A stretch of DNA of 64,000 nt from Ornithinibacillus salinisoli (GCF_042682545.1 NZ_JBHUHQ010000017.1); one strand, 5' to 3'. Positions 44,172-53,482 are shown, numbered from the stretch's first letter. Notes: generated from the letters alone by a model not told the origin. Program-made: numbers and translations.

Positions 44172-44834
44172 ATGAAGAAGATAACTATGATTTTTTGTTG
44201 TAATGTTGCTCTACTATTGCTCGTTGGATGTGCAAACGACACGAACGAAGAGTCAGAAAAAGATATTTCAGAGAATGACTCTGCTTTAGAATCTGAAGAT
44301 GAAAGCAACCTAGACGAGGAGGGAGATGAATCTAAGTCCACAACAGGTTCAGGAGAATCCGCAACGGGCGATTCTAATGATACTTCTTCTCAAGAAACAA
44401 GTAACGAGGATTCAAATAATACATCAGAAGAAGATTTATTGTCGGAATATTCCGCTGCGGAAATTGAATATGCTCGAGTTTGGTTGCAACTTGGACCCAA
44501 TCAAGATTTAGATGAATTGAATGTTCGACATATTCCAGCTGGCGAACAAATCAATCCTAATGATGACACCAGCGCTACTTACCCTGAAGATGTTATCCAG
44601 TTAGCAGGTTCTCGCTTAGTAGATGGATCAGTAACTTATAGTGGTAATGGGGATGGTACGATTAATGTATACAACGTTCCTTTACGTTGGGATAGCAATG
44701 ACTCTGCTGATGTAGATGAAGACTTCATGAAAGAATACACAGAGGGTATTATTGAAGATGCAGAGCTAGTGTACGTTGACCCAAATGACGATGAAGAAAT
44801 CATAGAACTAATTGATATAATGAAAATTCATTAA
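44172..44834 (+). CDS. Secreted acidic lipoprotein, function unknown
   Basis: The 220-residue lipoprotein has ALLLLVGC as its lipobox (Cys near residue 19). A low-complexity Ser/Glu/Asp/Asn/Thr linker (about residues 25-90) follows. The C-terminal globular part begins LLSEYSAAEIEYARVWLQLG and includes VDGSVTYSGNGDGTINVYNV. The long disordered spacer suits a protein that spans the cell wall. I do not recognise the C-terminal domain. The ATG at 44172 is chosen because AAAGGAATG lies before it and the lipobox distance is then normal. It may form a unit with the membrane protein 53 bases downstream. Confidence 0.7.
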   Translation: MKKITMIFCCNVALLLLVGCANDTNEESEKDISENDSALESEDESNLDEEGDESKSTTGSGESATGDSNDTSSQETSNEDSNNTSEEDLLSEYSAAEIEYARVWLQLGPNQDLDELNVRHIPAGEQINPNDDTSATYPEDVIQLAGSRLVDGSVTYSGNGDGTINVYNVPLRWDSNDSADVDEDFMKEYTEGIIEDAELVYVDPNDDEEIIELIDIMKIH

Positions 44835-44887
44835 TCAGAGCGTTTTATTGATTTTACGAAAATGCCATAAAAGAAGGGGGAACGGCT

Positions 44888-45280
44888 TTGATTTTTATCG
44901 GCCTATTCTTTTGTGTTATTGCTCTCATCCTTATATTTATAAAGGTATGGTGCATGGTGACTGGGAAATTAGTAGAAGGCTCAATCGTTGGATATGTCCG
45001 TGGGTCCAAAGGATTGTATGGATTTGTAGGATATAATTATAGAATAAGATTAGAATATAATGGTGAAATATATTATTCCACTTCTATAGACGGTGTGACT
45101 GTTACTAATGGAACCATACCTAAGAAAAATCTAGGGGCAAAATCCTTCGTATACTTTAACCCTAAATCACCAAAAAGTAGAGTAGCTTTGAAAGGCGTTC
45201 ATCGATTAGAGTGGATGGCTTTCTTATTACTTGTAATCGGAGTAGTATCCATTTGGTTAGGCTTAATCTTACTGGAATAG
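44888..45280 (+). CDS. Small membrane protein, DUF3592-like
   Basis: The 130-residue protein has an N-terminal span (residues 2-25), a beta-rich middle with GSKGLYGFVGYNYRIRLEYNGEIYYSTS and KSFVYFNPKSPKSRVALKG, and a C-terminal span (about 108-128). This layout, with a soluble beta part between two spans, resembles DUF3592 proteins. The function is unknown. The start is TTG with GAAGGGGGA upstream. Confidence 0.6.
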   Translation: MIFIGLFFCVIALILIFIKVWCMVTGKLVEGSIVGYVRGSKGLYGFVGYNYRIRLEYNGEIYYSTSIDGVTVTNGTIPKKNLGAKSFVYFNPKSPKSRVALKGVHRLEWMAFLLLVIGVVSIWLGLILLE

Positions 45281-45938
45281 GTAATAAGGAAGGTATGAAG
45301 AATTAGGAGAAATACTTGAGCATATACATACTATAGAATTTGTGAACGCTGATAGTATAATCAATCCCAGGAATTTGTGACAGAAATAGAATCGAAATAC
45401 TTTTTGGGCAAGTTTATAAAATGAATAAATTGAAGTTAATTAAATTAGTAATATAAGGTTTCTATGATAATAAAAATTTCTTTCTTAGAGTACGGGTTGT
45501 TCAAAAATTGGTAGAAAGAAACACTATTTTAAAAACTTGATCATGGTGATTCGCTCTTTAGACATTCTATTTCCTATGTCAAATTAAATTAATATTTCTA
45601 TTTTGGCCTGGTTTTCGTGAAAATAAACTTTTCCGAATTCCGGGTTTTATTATGCCATTCCCTTCCCGGTCTGCTTACCGTTTAAGGGTATTCGTTCCAC
45701 CTTAAACAAATAGTGAGAGCTAGTGTGAATTAAATAAGAGGTGTATTTACTTTAATTATTTAGTATGAAAGGATTAATATAATGTTGAGACTGCTTTTTG
45801 TTTGAAGATTACTTCTCTTTATTTAGGAATGTAATAAGGGATGCGAGCAAAAAAACGGTGTTAGGACTACTTTTATCTATAAACAACATACATTTGCTTT
45901 GATAAGCTGTGTAATTATATATGAAAAGAGGTTATTTC
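45281..45938. other. Long intergenic region before the two-component genes
   Basis: About 650 AT-rich bases hold no gene I can support. Around 45586-45660 is another copy of the AATAAAC-CCGGGT repeat (GAAAATAAACTTTTCCGAAT, then TCCGGGTT), followed by TTCCCGGTCTGCTTACCG. No confident promoter for the kinase gene was identified. Confidence 0.4.
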
Positions 45939-47078
45939 ATGAACCTATATTGGGTATGGATCCTGTTAAATGTTATGGTATGGCCATTTTCGTTGCTTTA
46001 CTTTAATCATCATATAGATGAGCTAACGGCACGCTTGTTTGGAGCTTTCCTTTATTTTGTTATTTTCTTTATCGTTCCTTTAGTTGAACGAAAACCGAAT
46101 ATATTAGTAACGCTATTGAGTATGAATGCTATAGTTACTGTTATAACTTTGTTTCCTTACGAGGATGGATTATTTAATCCATATATTATTCTAATACTTT
46201 CCATTCTTATTGCAGAAGGATTTTATCGATTGCCATTTAGTTATAGCATTATCGTAGGGGGAAGTGGAGCATTGGGGTTAATCCTAACTGTTCTTTATTC
46301 CGATTTAGAACCATTTGTTCAGATTTGTATAGGAATTTACAGCGTCCTATTAATCATGGCGATGATGTATTATAAGAAAACAAAGAATCGTTCAGATGAT
46401 TTGAATGCAAGATATCAAGTGCTTCTGGGTGAATATCGTGAATTGAAGCGAAGGGCTATTTCCGAGGAAGAGATAGCTAGACAGGAAGAACGAGTACTTA
46501 TTGCACATGAAATCCATGATTCAGTGGGACATAAGTTGACTGCTCTCCTCATGCAACTTGAAATGTTTCGTTTGAAAATTTCTAGTGAATATAAAGAACA
46601 AGTGCTGTCCTTTAAGAAACTTGCGAATGCCAGTTTAGAGGAAACTAGAAGGGCAGTAAAATCTCTGAAAGCCAGTGATTCTGGAGGACTTCCTGGAATT
46701 TTACGTTTAATACGCAAATTGGAAATGGAAAGTTTTATACGTATTCATTTTTCTGTAAAACATGGTGCATTTACTGCTCCGTTAACCGGAGAGCAATCTT
46801 TTGTCATCTACCGTGCTGTGCAAGAGGCATTAACCAATATAATGAAACATAGTCAGGCAAGAGAAGCTGAGATTACATTTGAAGCACCTGGTGGGGGTGT
46901 TTTTCGCTTTGAAATTAGTAATCCAATTAGAGATAATAATAAATATCAGGAAGGGTTTGGACTAACTTCCATGCGGGAGCGGTTAGAGAAATTTGGCGGT
47001 GATCTTGAGGTTTTTAAAACAGAAGAGCAATTTGTTGTCACCGGATTTATAAAAATTGGATATGGGGGATTAGAATGA
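45939..47078 (+). CDS. Sensor histidine kinase, HisKA_3 family, LnrJ-like
   Basis: The 379-residue kinase has about five to six membrane spans in residues 1-145 with almost no external sensor loop. A coiled linker follows, then the HisKA_3 phosphoacceptor motif LIAHEIHDSVGHKLTALL with His193, and an HATPase_c domain with AVQEALTNIMKHSQA and GFGLTSMRERL. Such intramembrane kinases sense envelope disturbance or antibiotics, often through the linked exporter. The first ATG at 45921 lacks a ribosome site, while AAAAGAGG precedes the ATG at 45939. Its stop overlaps the response regulator start. The order kinase-regulator-ATPase-two permeases equals lnrJKLMN (yfiJKLMN) of B. subtilis. Confidence 0.85.
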   Translation: MNLYWVWILLNVMVWPFSLLYFNHHIDELTARLFGAFLYFVIFFIVPLVERKPNILVTLLSMNAIVTVITLFPYEDGLFNPYIILILSILIAEGFYRLPFSYSIIVGGSGALGLILTVLYSDLEPFVQICIGIYSVLLIMAMMYYKKTKNRSDDLNARYQVLLGEYRELKRRAISEEEIARQEERVLIAHEIHDSVGHKLTALLMQLEMFRLKISSEYKEQVLSFKKLANASLEETRRAVKSLKASDSGGLPGILRLIRKLEMESFIRIHFSVKHGAFTAPLTGEQSFVIYRAVQEALTNIMKHSQAREAEITFEAPGGGVFRFEISNPIRDNNKYQEGFGLTSMRERLEKFGGDLEVFKTEEQFVVTGFIKIGYGGLE

Positions 47079-47707
47079 TTCGGATACTATTGGCGGAAGA
47101 CCAGGTAATGGTAAGACAAGGGTTGAAAATGATGATTGAGTCGGATAAAGAAATGAAGGTAGTGGGTGAAGCAGACAATGGCAAGGAAGCCATTCTCCTT
47201 TGTGAAAAACATTCGTTTGACATTGTGATCCTTGATATTCGTATGCCTGTAATGGATGGAATTGAGACTGCTAAAGTTATTCAATCTCGTTGGCCAAATA
47301 CAAAAATCTTAATTTTGACAACGTTCGATGATGATAATTATGTGTTGGAGACGTTAAAAATAGGTGTTAGTGGTTACATCCTAAAGAACGGAGATACAGA
47401 TTCTTTACTTCGCTCTATCCGAAGTGCATTGACTGGAGGTTTGTCCATTGAGGATCATGTGGCAGCAAAAGTCATGCCACTCCTATTAAAGAATGAGGAA
47501 AAAAAAGTTCCCGATTCATCCTTAACTCCACGTGAGAGAGAAATTTTAAAGGCCATTGGTGAAGGCCTGAATAATGGAGAAATTGCAGAAAGGCTTGCTA
47601 TATCAATAGGAACAGTTAAAAATAACACCAGTCAAATTTTGAATAAACTAGAATTAAGGGATCGTACGCAGTTGGCTATTTATGCAATTCGCCATAATCT
47701 GGTATAA
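47075..47707 (+). CDS. NarL/LuxR-family response regulator, LnrK-like
   Basis: The 210-residue regulator has a receiver domain with Asp54 as phosphoacceptor (ILDIRMPVMDGIE), conserved acidic residues in LLAEDQ and Lys in YILKNGD. The C-terminal LuxR-type helix-turn-helix (about 145-205) contains LTPREREILKAIGEGLNNGEIAERL and GTVKNNTSQIL. It is translationally coupled to the kinase by a four-base overlap. It should control the exporter genes that begin 153 bases downstream, after a terminator. Confidence 0.9.
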   Translation: MIRILLAEDQVMVRQGLKMMIESDKEMKVVGEADNGKEAILLCEKHSFDIVILDIRMPVMDGIETAKVIQSRWPNTKILILTTFDDDNYVLETLKIGVSGYILKNGDTDSLLRSIRSALTGGLSIEDHVAAKVMPLLLKNEEKKVPDSSLTPREREILKAIGEGLNNGEIAERLAISIGTVKNNTSQILNKLELRDRTQLAIYAIRHNLV

Positions 47708-47756
47708 ATAGAATAAAAAATGACGAAAGTAATGGATTAATTAAACTATCATGACT

Positions 47757-47787
47757 GGAGACAGTGGTGCCACTGTTTCTTTTTTTG
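47757..47787 (+). terminator. Terminator between response regulator and ABC genes
   Basis: GAGACAGTGG-TG-CCACTGTTTC forms a tight hairpin followed by seven T. It implies that the exporter genes have a separate promoter, the likely target of the response regulator. Confidence 0.85.
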
Positions 47788-47860
47788 TACATTAGAAAAA
47801 GACCGGGATGAAAAAGAATGTTATTAATTAGAAATATAAAACGGAAGGAGTGCTTCATAG

Positions 47861-48793
47861 ATGCTTGAAACGGTAAATCTCAGTAAAACATTTAAAGACA
47901 ATAAAGCAGTAGATGGAATTGATATATATTTAGATAAAGGTGAATCAGTTGGATTACTTGGTCCGAATGGTGCTGGGAAATCAACAACCATTTCCATGAT
48001 TTCATCGCTATTAAAACCTACCACTGGGGATGTACGATTAAATGGAAAAAGTGCAATTAAAGACCCATCTGAAATTAGAAAGATGCTTGGTGTTGTCCCG
48101 CAAGAAATTGCTTTATACGAGGAACTATCTGCACATGAAAATCTTAAATTTTTCGGTGAAATTTATAAAGTTAAAAAAAATATGTTAGAGGATCGAATTC
48201 AGGAAGTACTTGAGATGGTTGGATTGAAAGAGCGACAAAAAGAGCTTGTTAAAACATTTTCAGGTGGTATGAAAAGAAGAGTAAACATTGCAGCGGCATT
48301 GTTGCATCGACCAGAAATCTTAATTCTTGATGAGCCGACCGTAGGCATTGACCCGCAATCAAGAAACCATATCTTGGAGACAGTTCGAAATCTAAATGAG
48401 GAACATGGAACAACTATACTTTATACGAGCCACTATATGGAGGAAGTAGAGCAATTATGTAATCGTGTCTATATTATGGACCATGGGAAAGTAGTAGCGT
48501 CTGGCACAAAAACTGAATTACTAAGTATTTTGTCCAGTGAAGATACCATACAAGTGCAGCTTAGTAAAACGAGTGATGCATTAATCGAAAAGATAAAAGT
48601 CATGGAACATGTGCGTCAAGTGGATGAAACAAGTGATGGAATCCGCATTATTTCTAAAAAAGGCAGTAATATTCTAAGTGACTTAGTACATGCTGCCGAA
48701 AAAGAGGAAAGTCAGATTACGAACTTTCGAGTAGAAGTACCAAGTCTTGAAGATGTATTCCTACATTTAACTGGTAAAACGTTACGAGATTAA
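47861..48793 (+). CDS. ABC transporter ATP-binding protein, LnrL-like
   Basis: The 310-residue ATPase has Walker A LLGPNGAGKSTTISM, Q-loop VVPQEIALYEEL, signature FSGGMKRRVNIAAALLHRP, Walker B EILILDEPTVGIDP and the H-loop in LYTSHYMEE. A C-terminal extension of about 80 residues is typical of the drug-export (DrrA/LnrL) type. It energises the two permeases encoded next. AAGGAGTG precedes the ATG. LnrLMN of B. subtilis exports polyene-type linearmycins; the substrate here is unproven. Confidence 0.9.
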   Translation: MLETVNLSKTFKDNKAVDGIDIYLDKGESVGLLGPNGAGKSTTISMISSLLKPTTGDVRLNGKSAIKDPSEIRKMLGVVPQEIALYEELSAHENLKFFGEIYKVKKNMLEDRIQEVLEMVGLKERQKELVKTFSGGMKRRVNIAAALLHRPEILILDEPTVGIDPQSRNHILETVRNLNEEHGTTILYTSHYMEEVEQLCNRVYIMDHGKVVASGTKTELLSILSSEDTIQVQLSKTSDALIEKIKVMEHVRQVDETSDGIRIISKKGSNILSDLVHAAEKEESQITNFRVEVPSLEDVFLHLTGKTLRD

Positions 48794-48808
48794 AAGGAGG
48801 TAATAGAA

Positions 48809-50074
48809 ATGGGCTCATTTTTAAGAAAAGATTTTTTAGTGTTTTGGAGAGACCGCAAAGAGATTCTGTTGGCTCTATTACTTCCGATCGTTATTATTGT
48901 TGTATTAAGCATTGCCTTTTCTGGATTATTTAATAACGATTCAGAGTCTGTAAATATTGATATAGCTATTGTTCAGGAAGATGATGAAGCGTTGGGATTG
49001 GAACAATTTGAAGAAACCGTGGAAGGTATGGAATTATCCTCGATGGAGAAAGGAGCGATTCTTGAACAAGTTTCACAAGTTAGGCCAATTCGTTTCATCC
49101 ACGATTTTATTAATAATCCGGAATTGAAGGATTGGTTGAACTCACAGGAATTACCGGAAGCAGAAGCCATAGAATTAGTGGAAGCTGGTGAGTTAGATGC
49201 TATCATTAAGGTTCCTAAAGGATTCACGTATGAGGTTTTATCTCAGGTGATGTTAGGGGAGCAATCAGACGTTCCATTAATTATCCACGCTGAGGAGCAA
49301 TCGAACGAAGTTAGTGTCCTTCAAGATATCGTTTATAATTTCATTAATACGCTTAATTTGCAATTTGCACTAGGAAGTAGAGCAGGTGCTGAATTGGCAG
49401 AACCGGATCTGCCCCAAGGGGGAACAGAAATAATGGGGGGCGTTGATGTTGATAATTATAGCATGACTCAATACTTTACGATTGCAATGAGTACGCTTTT
49501 TGCTCTATTTATTTCCCAGACGATTGCGTTAAAAACCGTGACGGAGAAGAGGGAAAGAGTTTTTAATCGGATCTTATTGACCAATAGTAATCCCCTATAT
49601 TATCTAATGGGTAAAACATTTGCAACGTTTTGTTTAGTCTGGTTACAGATGATGATTACGATTACGGTTTCGCAATTAATATTAGATGTCTTTCCCGGAA
49701 AATCGCTTGATTTTTGGCTCGGTTTAATAGCTGTCATTACCGTTTATGCTTTATCGGTCGCCGGATTATCTGCGGTATTTACAACCATAACATTAAATCT
49801 GCATGACCCAAATGCAGTGAGTGGATTAACTACATTAATTATTATGACGATTGGAGTTCTTGGAGGTGGTTTCTTTCCAATACAAGGGCTTCCCGAGTTT
49901 ATGCAAAGAATTGGGGAATGGACGCCAAATGGTCTAACACAGACCGTTTTGATCGAGTGGATTCAATATACTGATTTGCAGGACTTAATCATACCAATTA
50001 TTATCCTTATCGTATTTTTCATTGTCTGTTTGATTATTGGAATGGTGGCCTTTCCAAGGAGGGGGAGAGTATAA
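48809..50074 (+). CDS. ABC-2 type permease, LnrM-like
   Basis: The 421-residue permease has one N-terminal span (about residues 20-42), a long extracytoplasmic part of about 170 residues and a C-terminal cluster of five or six spans, the standard ABC-2 layout. FLRKDFLVFWRDRKEILLALLLPIVI is the typical opening, and TLIIMTIGVLGGGFFPIQGLPE is the conserved late segment. AAAGGAGG lies upstream. It ends overlapping the next permease by one base (TAATG). Confidence 0.88.
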   Translation: MGSFLRKDFLVFWRDRKEILLALLLPIVIIVVLSIAFSGLFNNDSESVNIDIAIVQEDDEALGLEQFEETVEGMELSSMEKGAILEQVSQVRPIRFIHDFINNPELKDWLNSQELPEAEAIELVEAGELDAIIKVPKGFTYEVLSQVMLGEQSDVPLIIHAEEQSNEVSVLQDIVYNFINTLNLQFALGSRAGAELAEPDLPQGGTEIMGGVDVDNYSMTQYFTIAMSTLFALFISQTIALKTVTEKRERVFNRILLTNSNPLYYLMGKTFATFCLVWLQMMITITVSQLILDVFPGKSLDFWLGLIAVITVYALSVAGLSAVFTTITLNLHDPNAVSGLTTLIIMTIGVLGGGFFPIQGLPEFMQRIGEWTPNGLTQTVLIEWIQYTDLQDLIIPIIILIVFFIVCLIIGMVAFPRRGRV

Positions 50075-51174
50075 TGTACCCAGTTTTTATGGCACAGTGG
50101 ACGAAAGATAGACGAAAGCCACTAACAATTATTTTATTTATTGTATTAAGTATTATAGCAACCGTAATATTTGGAGATAACTCACAGTATGCACAAACAT
50201 CTGTTGCGATTTTTAGTTCTGAATCAAACGCTCAAGAAATTGAAGGGAAATGGGCAGAATTATTAAATGAGGATAGTGATATTGAATTTGTTATTACGGA
50301 CGAAAAGAAAGCACGTAAAGATGTTTCTGAAGGAAAAAGAGATGTAGCCATTCGGTTAATGGAGAGCGATTATCGTTTGGTTACTGCATCCGATATGCCA
50401 AGTATACAACTTGTTGAGCAGGAAGTTGATAAAGTATTTACAAAAGAGGCAACACTTGAAGCGGTTGCAGGTACAGAGGATACTTCTGAATTACGAAATG
50501 AAGTGGACAATTATATGGATCATCCACCAATAAAAGTTGAATCACAAACGCTAACTGGTGGAGAAGTTCCACAGCATAATATGGGGATGCAATTATTATT
50601 TGGCTTTACCTTGTTTATGGCAATGTTTACCATTGGGTTTAAAGTAAATGGAATCAATGCAGATAAGGTAAGTGGCATATGGAACCGATTGATTCTTTCT
50701 CCGGTAAGTAAGACTAGTATGTATGTAGGACATTTATTTTATAGTTTTTGCGTTGGTTTCTTTCAAATGATAGCTGTTTTTCTCATTTTTCAATATATAA
50801 TGGGCTATGATATTGGGAACCTTAGAATGATTCTGGTTATTACGGCAGTGTATACACTAAGTATGGTTAGTATGGCGATGTTAATTGCTGGTATCACCAA
50901 AACCCCTGAAAAATTTAATATGATCTATCCATCGATCATTCCAATTATACCTATCATCAGTGGTGTTTATATGCCTCCAGGAACAATAAGTAATCCAATC
51001 CTTCAATTTATAGGAAATCTATTTCCGTTGTCTCATGCTACAGAAGCAATGATGGATGTAGCTCTGTTTAATGCACACTGGAATGATATTGCTTTATCAA
51101 TTTCCTTAATGTTACTTATTGGTGTGGTGTGTATGGGGGTAGGAATTAATATGGTTGAACGGATAAGGGGATGA
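50074..51174 (+). CDS. ABC-2 type permease, LnrN-like
   Basis: The 366-residue second permease has the same layout: an N-terminal span (about 17-33), an external domain to about residue 170, then five to six spans including YPSIIPIIPIISGVYMPPGTI. It presumably pairs with the preceding permease as a heterodimer. The start overlaps the previous stop, so both are made together. Confidence 0.88.
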   Translation: MYPVFMAQWTKDRRKPLTIILFIVLSIIATVIFGDNSQYAQTSVAIFSSESNAQEIEGKWAELLNEDSDIEFVITDEKKARKDVSEGKRDVAIRLMESDYRLVTASDMPSIQLVEQEVDKVFTKEATLEAVAGTEDTSELRNEVDNYMDHPPIKVESQTLTGGEVPQHNMGMQLLFGFTLFMAMFTIGFKVNGINADKVSGIWNRLILSPVSKTSMYVGHLFYSFCVGFFQMIAVFLIFQYIMGYDIGNLRMILVITAVYTLSMVSMAMLIAGITKTPEKFNMIYPSIIPIIPIISGVYMPPGTISNPILQFIGNLFPLSHATEAMMDVALFNAHWNDIALSISLMLLIGVVCMGVGINMVERIRG

Positions 51175-51338
51175 AATAGCGAAGAGTTGTTAAACCCTGA
51201 TTAAGTTTAAAAATAATATGCGAATTCGGGCTCCTTTTGATATTAAACCCTTATATCTAATTAAACAACTTTTCTGGATTTTTTGTTTCCAAGTGAAACG
51301 CTTAATTTGTTCAAGTGAAAAGTACCAATGATTACAAG

Positions 51339-51386
51339 AACACTGACTCTTTCTAAATTAATGGATCGAGTTCAGTGTTTTTCTAT
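51339..51386 (+). terminator. Terminator after the exporter operon
   Basis: AACACTGACTC and GAGTTCAGTGTT form a stem with a loop of about 18 bases, followed by TTTCTATTT. The rest of 51175-51428 has no gene; a weak match to the AATAAAC-CCGGGT repeat lies near 51190-51245. Confidence 0.65.
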
Positions 51387-51428
51387 TTAATCACACATCA
51401 TAACTACTTAGAGTTTTATAGAATGGTC

Positions 51429-51457
51429 TTTACAAATTCGAACCTCTGATGTATAGT
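51429..51457 (+). promoter_or_regulatory. Sigma-A promoter of the GntR-ABC operon
   Basis: TTTACA (51429) and TATAGT (51452), each one base from consensus, are separated by exactly 17 bases. The predicted start point lies within the palindrome that follows. Confidence 0.75.
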
Positions 51458-51477
51458 TGGTTACACGAGTATACAAC
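51456..51477. promoter_or_regulatory. Imperfect palindrome, candidate GntR operator
   Basis: GTTGGTTACACGAGTATACA followed by AC reads as GTTG..TAC..GTA..CAAC across a central CGAG, with several mismatches. It overlaps the -10 and the expected start point, the usual place for an autorepressing GntR/YtrA-type protein. Confidence 0.5.
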
Positions 51478-51528
51478 CGAACAATTCGACTTCATGTACA
51501 AATCGAGAAAAAGAAAGGAGTGTTCTTG

Positions 51529-51897
51529 TTGAAGCCAATATTAGACGAGTCACTACCGATCTTTCAGCAAATTGCACAAATCATAAGAAATGACATTGTT
51601 GAAGGACATTTAAAAGAAGAAGAAAAAGCTCCATCTGAAAATGAACTGTCAAATTTTTATAACATTAATAGGGCAACGGTGAGAAAAGGATTACAAACCT
51701 TGGTTGATGAAGAAATAATATACAAAAAACGTGGGATTGGGATGTTTGTTGTGAAAGGGGCAAAAACAAAATTGTTAAATGAAAGGAAAAAACAGTATAA
51801 AAAAGAATATATTTTGCCACTGCTTGAAGAAGCAAAGCGGTTGGATATGAGTGTTGATGCAGTATTGGAATTAATAAAAGAGGAGGAAAACAAATGA
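51529..51897 (+). CDS. GntR-family regulator, YtrA type
   Basis: The 122-residue protein has a winged helix-turn-helix: LPIFQQIAQIIRNDIVEGHL, then APSENELSNFYNINRATVRKGLQTLVDEEIIYKKRGIGMFV. It lacks the large effector domain, ending in a short helical dimer part as in YtrA. Such proteins repress their own operon with an ABC transporter and respond to cell-wall antibiotics. TTG at 51529 with AAAGGAGTG upstream is chosen; the frame extends further but without a ribosome site. It overlaps the ATPase start by four bases. Confidence 0.85.
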   Translation: MKPILDESLPIFQQIAQIIRNDIVEGHLKEEEKAPSENELSNFYNINRATVRKGLQTLVDEEIIYKKRGIGMFVVKGAKTKLLNERKKQYKKEYILPLLEEAKRLDMSVDAVLELIKEEENK

Positions 51898-52757
51898 TAC
51901 AGGTTGAGAATGTTACCTATGGTTACGGAGATGCACCAGTACTTGAGGATATTTCCTATAGCGAACAGGAGTATGGTATTACTGCAATTTGGGGACGAAA
52001 TGGGGCAGGAAAAACCACATTAATGAAACTTCTTGCTGGTCATGAAAAGCCTAGTAAAGGCAAAGTTGAAATTATGGGAATGGCTCCCTATAACCATGCA
52101 GAAGCTGTTCAGTATGTATGTTATATGCAAGAGGAACACCCATTCAGTAGCATATGGAGTGTAAAAGATGCCCTGCGATTTGGTAAGTATTATTATTCCA
52201 ATTGGGATGAGGATTTGGCTAAACGACTTTTAAAGACCTTTCGGTTAGATGAAAAGAAGAAAATATCTAAATTGTCAAAGGGAATGAAATCAGCTTTGCA
52301 ATTTATCATAGGTATTTCTAGTCATGCAGAAATTACGATCCTTGATGAACCTAGTAATGGATTGGATGCAAGCATGCGTAAGAAAATGTATCAGTCTTTA
52401 CGTGAAAGTCACGAGGAACATCCACGATTGATTTTGCTGTCTACGCATCATATTGAAGAAATACAGCCTATATGTGAATCACTAGTTGTTGTTCATGACA
52501 AAAAAGTATTCATACATGAATCCATGGATGAGATGAGGGAGTATGGAGTATGGTTAGCAGGAGAACAAAACAAGATAGAAAAAGTGGTTGATGGATTAAG
52601 TATCTTAGAAAAAAGTGGATTAGGGTCAAGATTAAAAGTGATGGTTGATGTACCTTTTAATGATGAGTGGAAAGACATTGCATCACATCATGGACTTTCT
52701 ATAGAAAAAGCTAAGCTACAGGATTATTTACTAAATAAGACGGAGGAGGCAGAGTAG
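51894..52757 (+). CDS. ABC transporter ATP-binding protein, YtrB type
   Basis: The 287-residue ATPase has Walker A WGRNGAGKTTLMKLLAG, Q-loop CYMQEEHPFSSI, a degenerate signature LSKGMKSALQFIIG, and Walker B ITILDEPSNGLDA with H-loop LLSTHHIEE. LSKGM in place of LSGGQ is common in YtrB-type subunits. It is coupled to the upstream regulator and to the membrane protein after it. Confidence 0.85.
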   Translation: MIQVENVTYGYGDAPVLEDISYSEQEYGITAIWGRNGAGKTTLMKLLAGHEKPSKGKVEIMGMAPYNHAEAVQYVCYMQEEHPFSSIWSVKDALRFGKYYYSNWDEDLAKRLLKTFRLDEKKKISKLSKGMKSALQFIIGISSHAEITILDEPSNGLDASMRKKMYQSLRESHEEHPRLILLSTHHIEEIQPICESLVVVHDKKVFIHESMDEMREYGVWLAGEQNKIEKVVDGLSILEKSGLGSRLKVMVDVPFNDEWKDIASHHGLSIEKAKLQDYLLNKTEEAE

Positions 52758-52759
52758 GG

Positions 52760-53482
52760 ATGAATTCATTATATGGAACAATTCGTTTAGTATCGGAGGA
52801 TGCCCTATATTTTTTGGGTAAAATGGTGTTTCTCTACATTACCATTCCATTGACGGTGTTTTGGCTCCTTATTGGATATATATTTGGGATTGGAAATGAT
52901 GTAGTTGCTTCGATTTCAGGTCCCGCATATTTCTTTATTATGTTATTTTCCATAGGTGGGTATAAATCACTGTATCCAATTGCGATCGGTTTGGGAAGTA
53001 CGAGGGTTCAATTACTCAAGGTATTTTATGGTATTGGTATATTAGCCGTTGTCATGAGTATTATATTTTTAAATGTATTACAATTTATTTTAAAAACTGT
53101 ATACCTTCAATGGGAAATCGGAGCGAATATTTTACATCCGGGGATTTTCTTAGTAGGTGATTACCATTTCTTTGCTTATTTATGGATTGATCTTATGTTT
53201 GGACTCTTTTTGTTCGGAGTACCTTTCCTACTATATAGTATTAATTTTCGGTTGGGGATGCGAAAAAGTATAATCATCCTCATGTTGTTGTCGATCATGG
53301 TTATGTTTTTGTATTATGGTGGTTATTTAAACAATAGTATGGAGTGGTTTTTAGGATTGGATTTAGATGCTCTGGGAATGACATTAATTACTTTACTAGG
53401 TTTATGTAGCATTGGCGCATTATTATTATCATATCCAATTTTACGAAATGCTCCGTTGAAGGCAAAGACTAGAAAGGATTAA
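52760..53482 (+). CDS. Membrane partner of the YtrB-type ABC ATPase
   Basis: The 240-residue protein has six predicted membrane spans and short loops (spans near residues 18-42, 50-68, 85-112, 130-160, 170-187 and 200-225). No family signature is recognised. Its place two bases after the ATPase gene makes it the likely permease of the system. No further transporter gene follows; the next 180 bases hold a gene remnant. Confidence 0.7.
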   Translation: MNSLYGTIRLVSEDALYFLGKMVFLYITIPLTVFWLLIGYIFGIGNDVVASISGPAYFFIMLFSIGGYKSLYPIAIGLGSTRVQLLKVFYGIGILAVVMSIIFLNVLQFILKTVYLQWEIGANILHPGIFLVGDYHFFAYLWIDLMFGLFLFGVPFLLYSINFRLGMRKSIIILMLLSIMVMFLYYGGYLNNSMEWFLGLDLDALGMTLITLLGLCSIGALLLSYPILRNAPLKAKTRKD

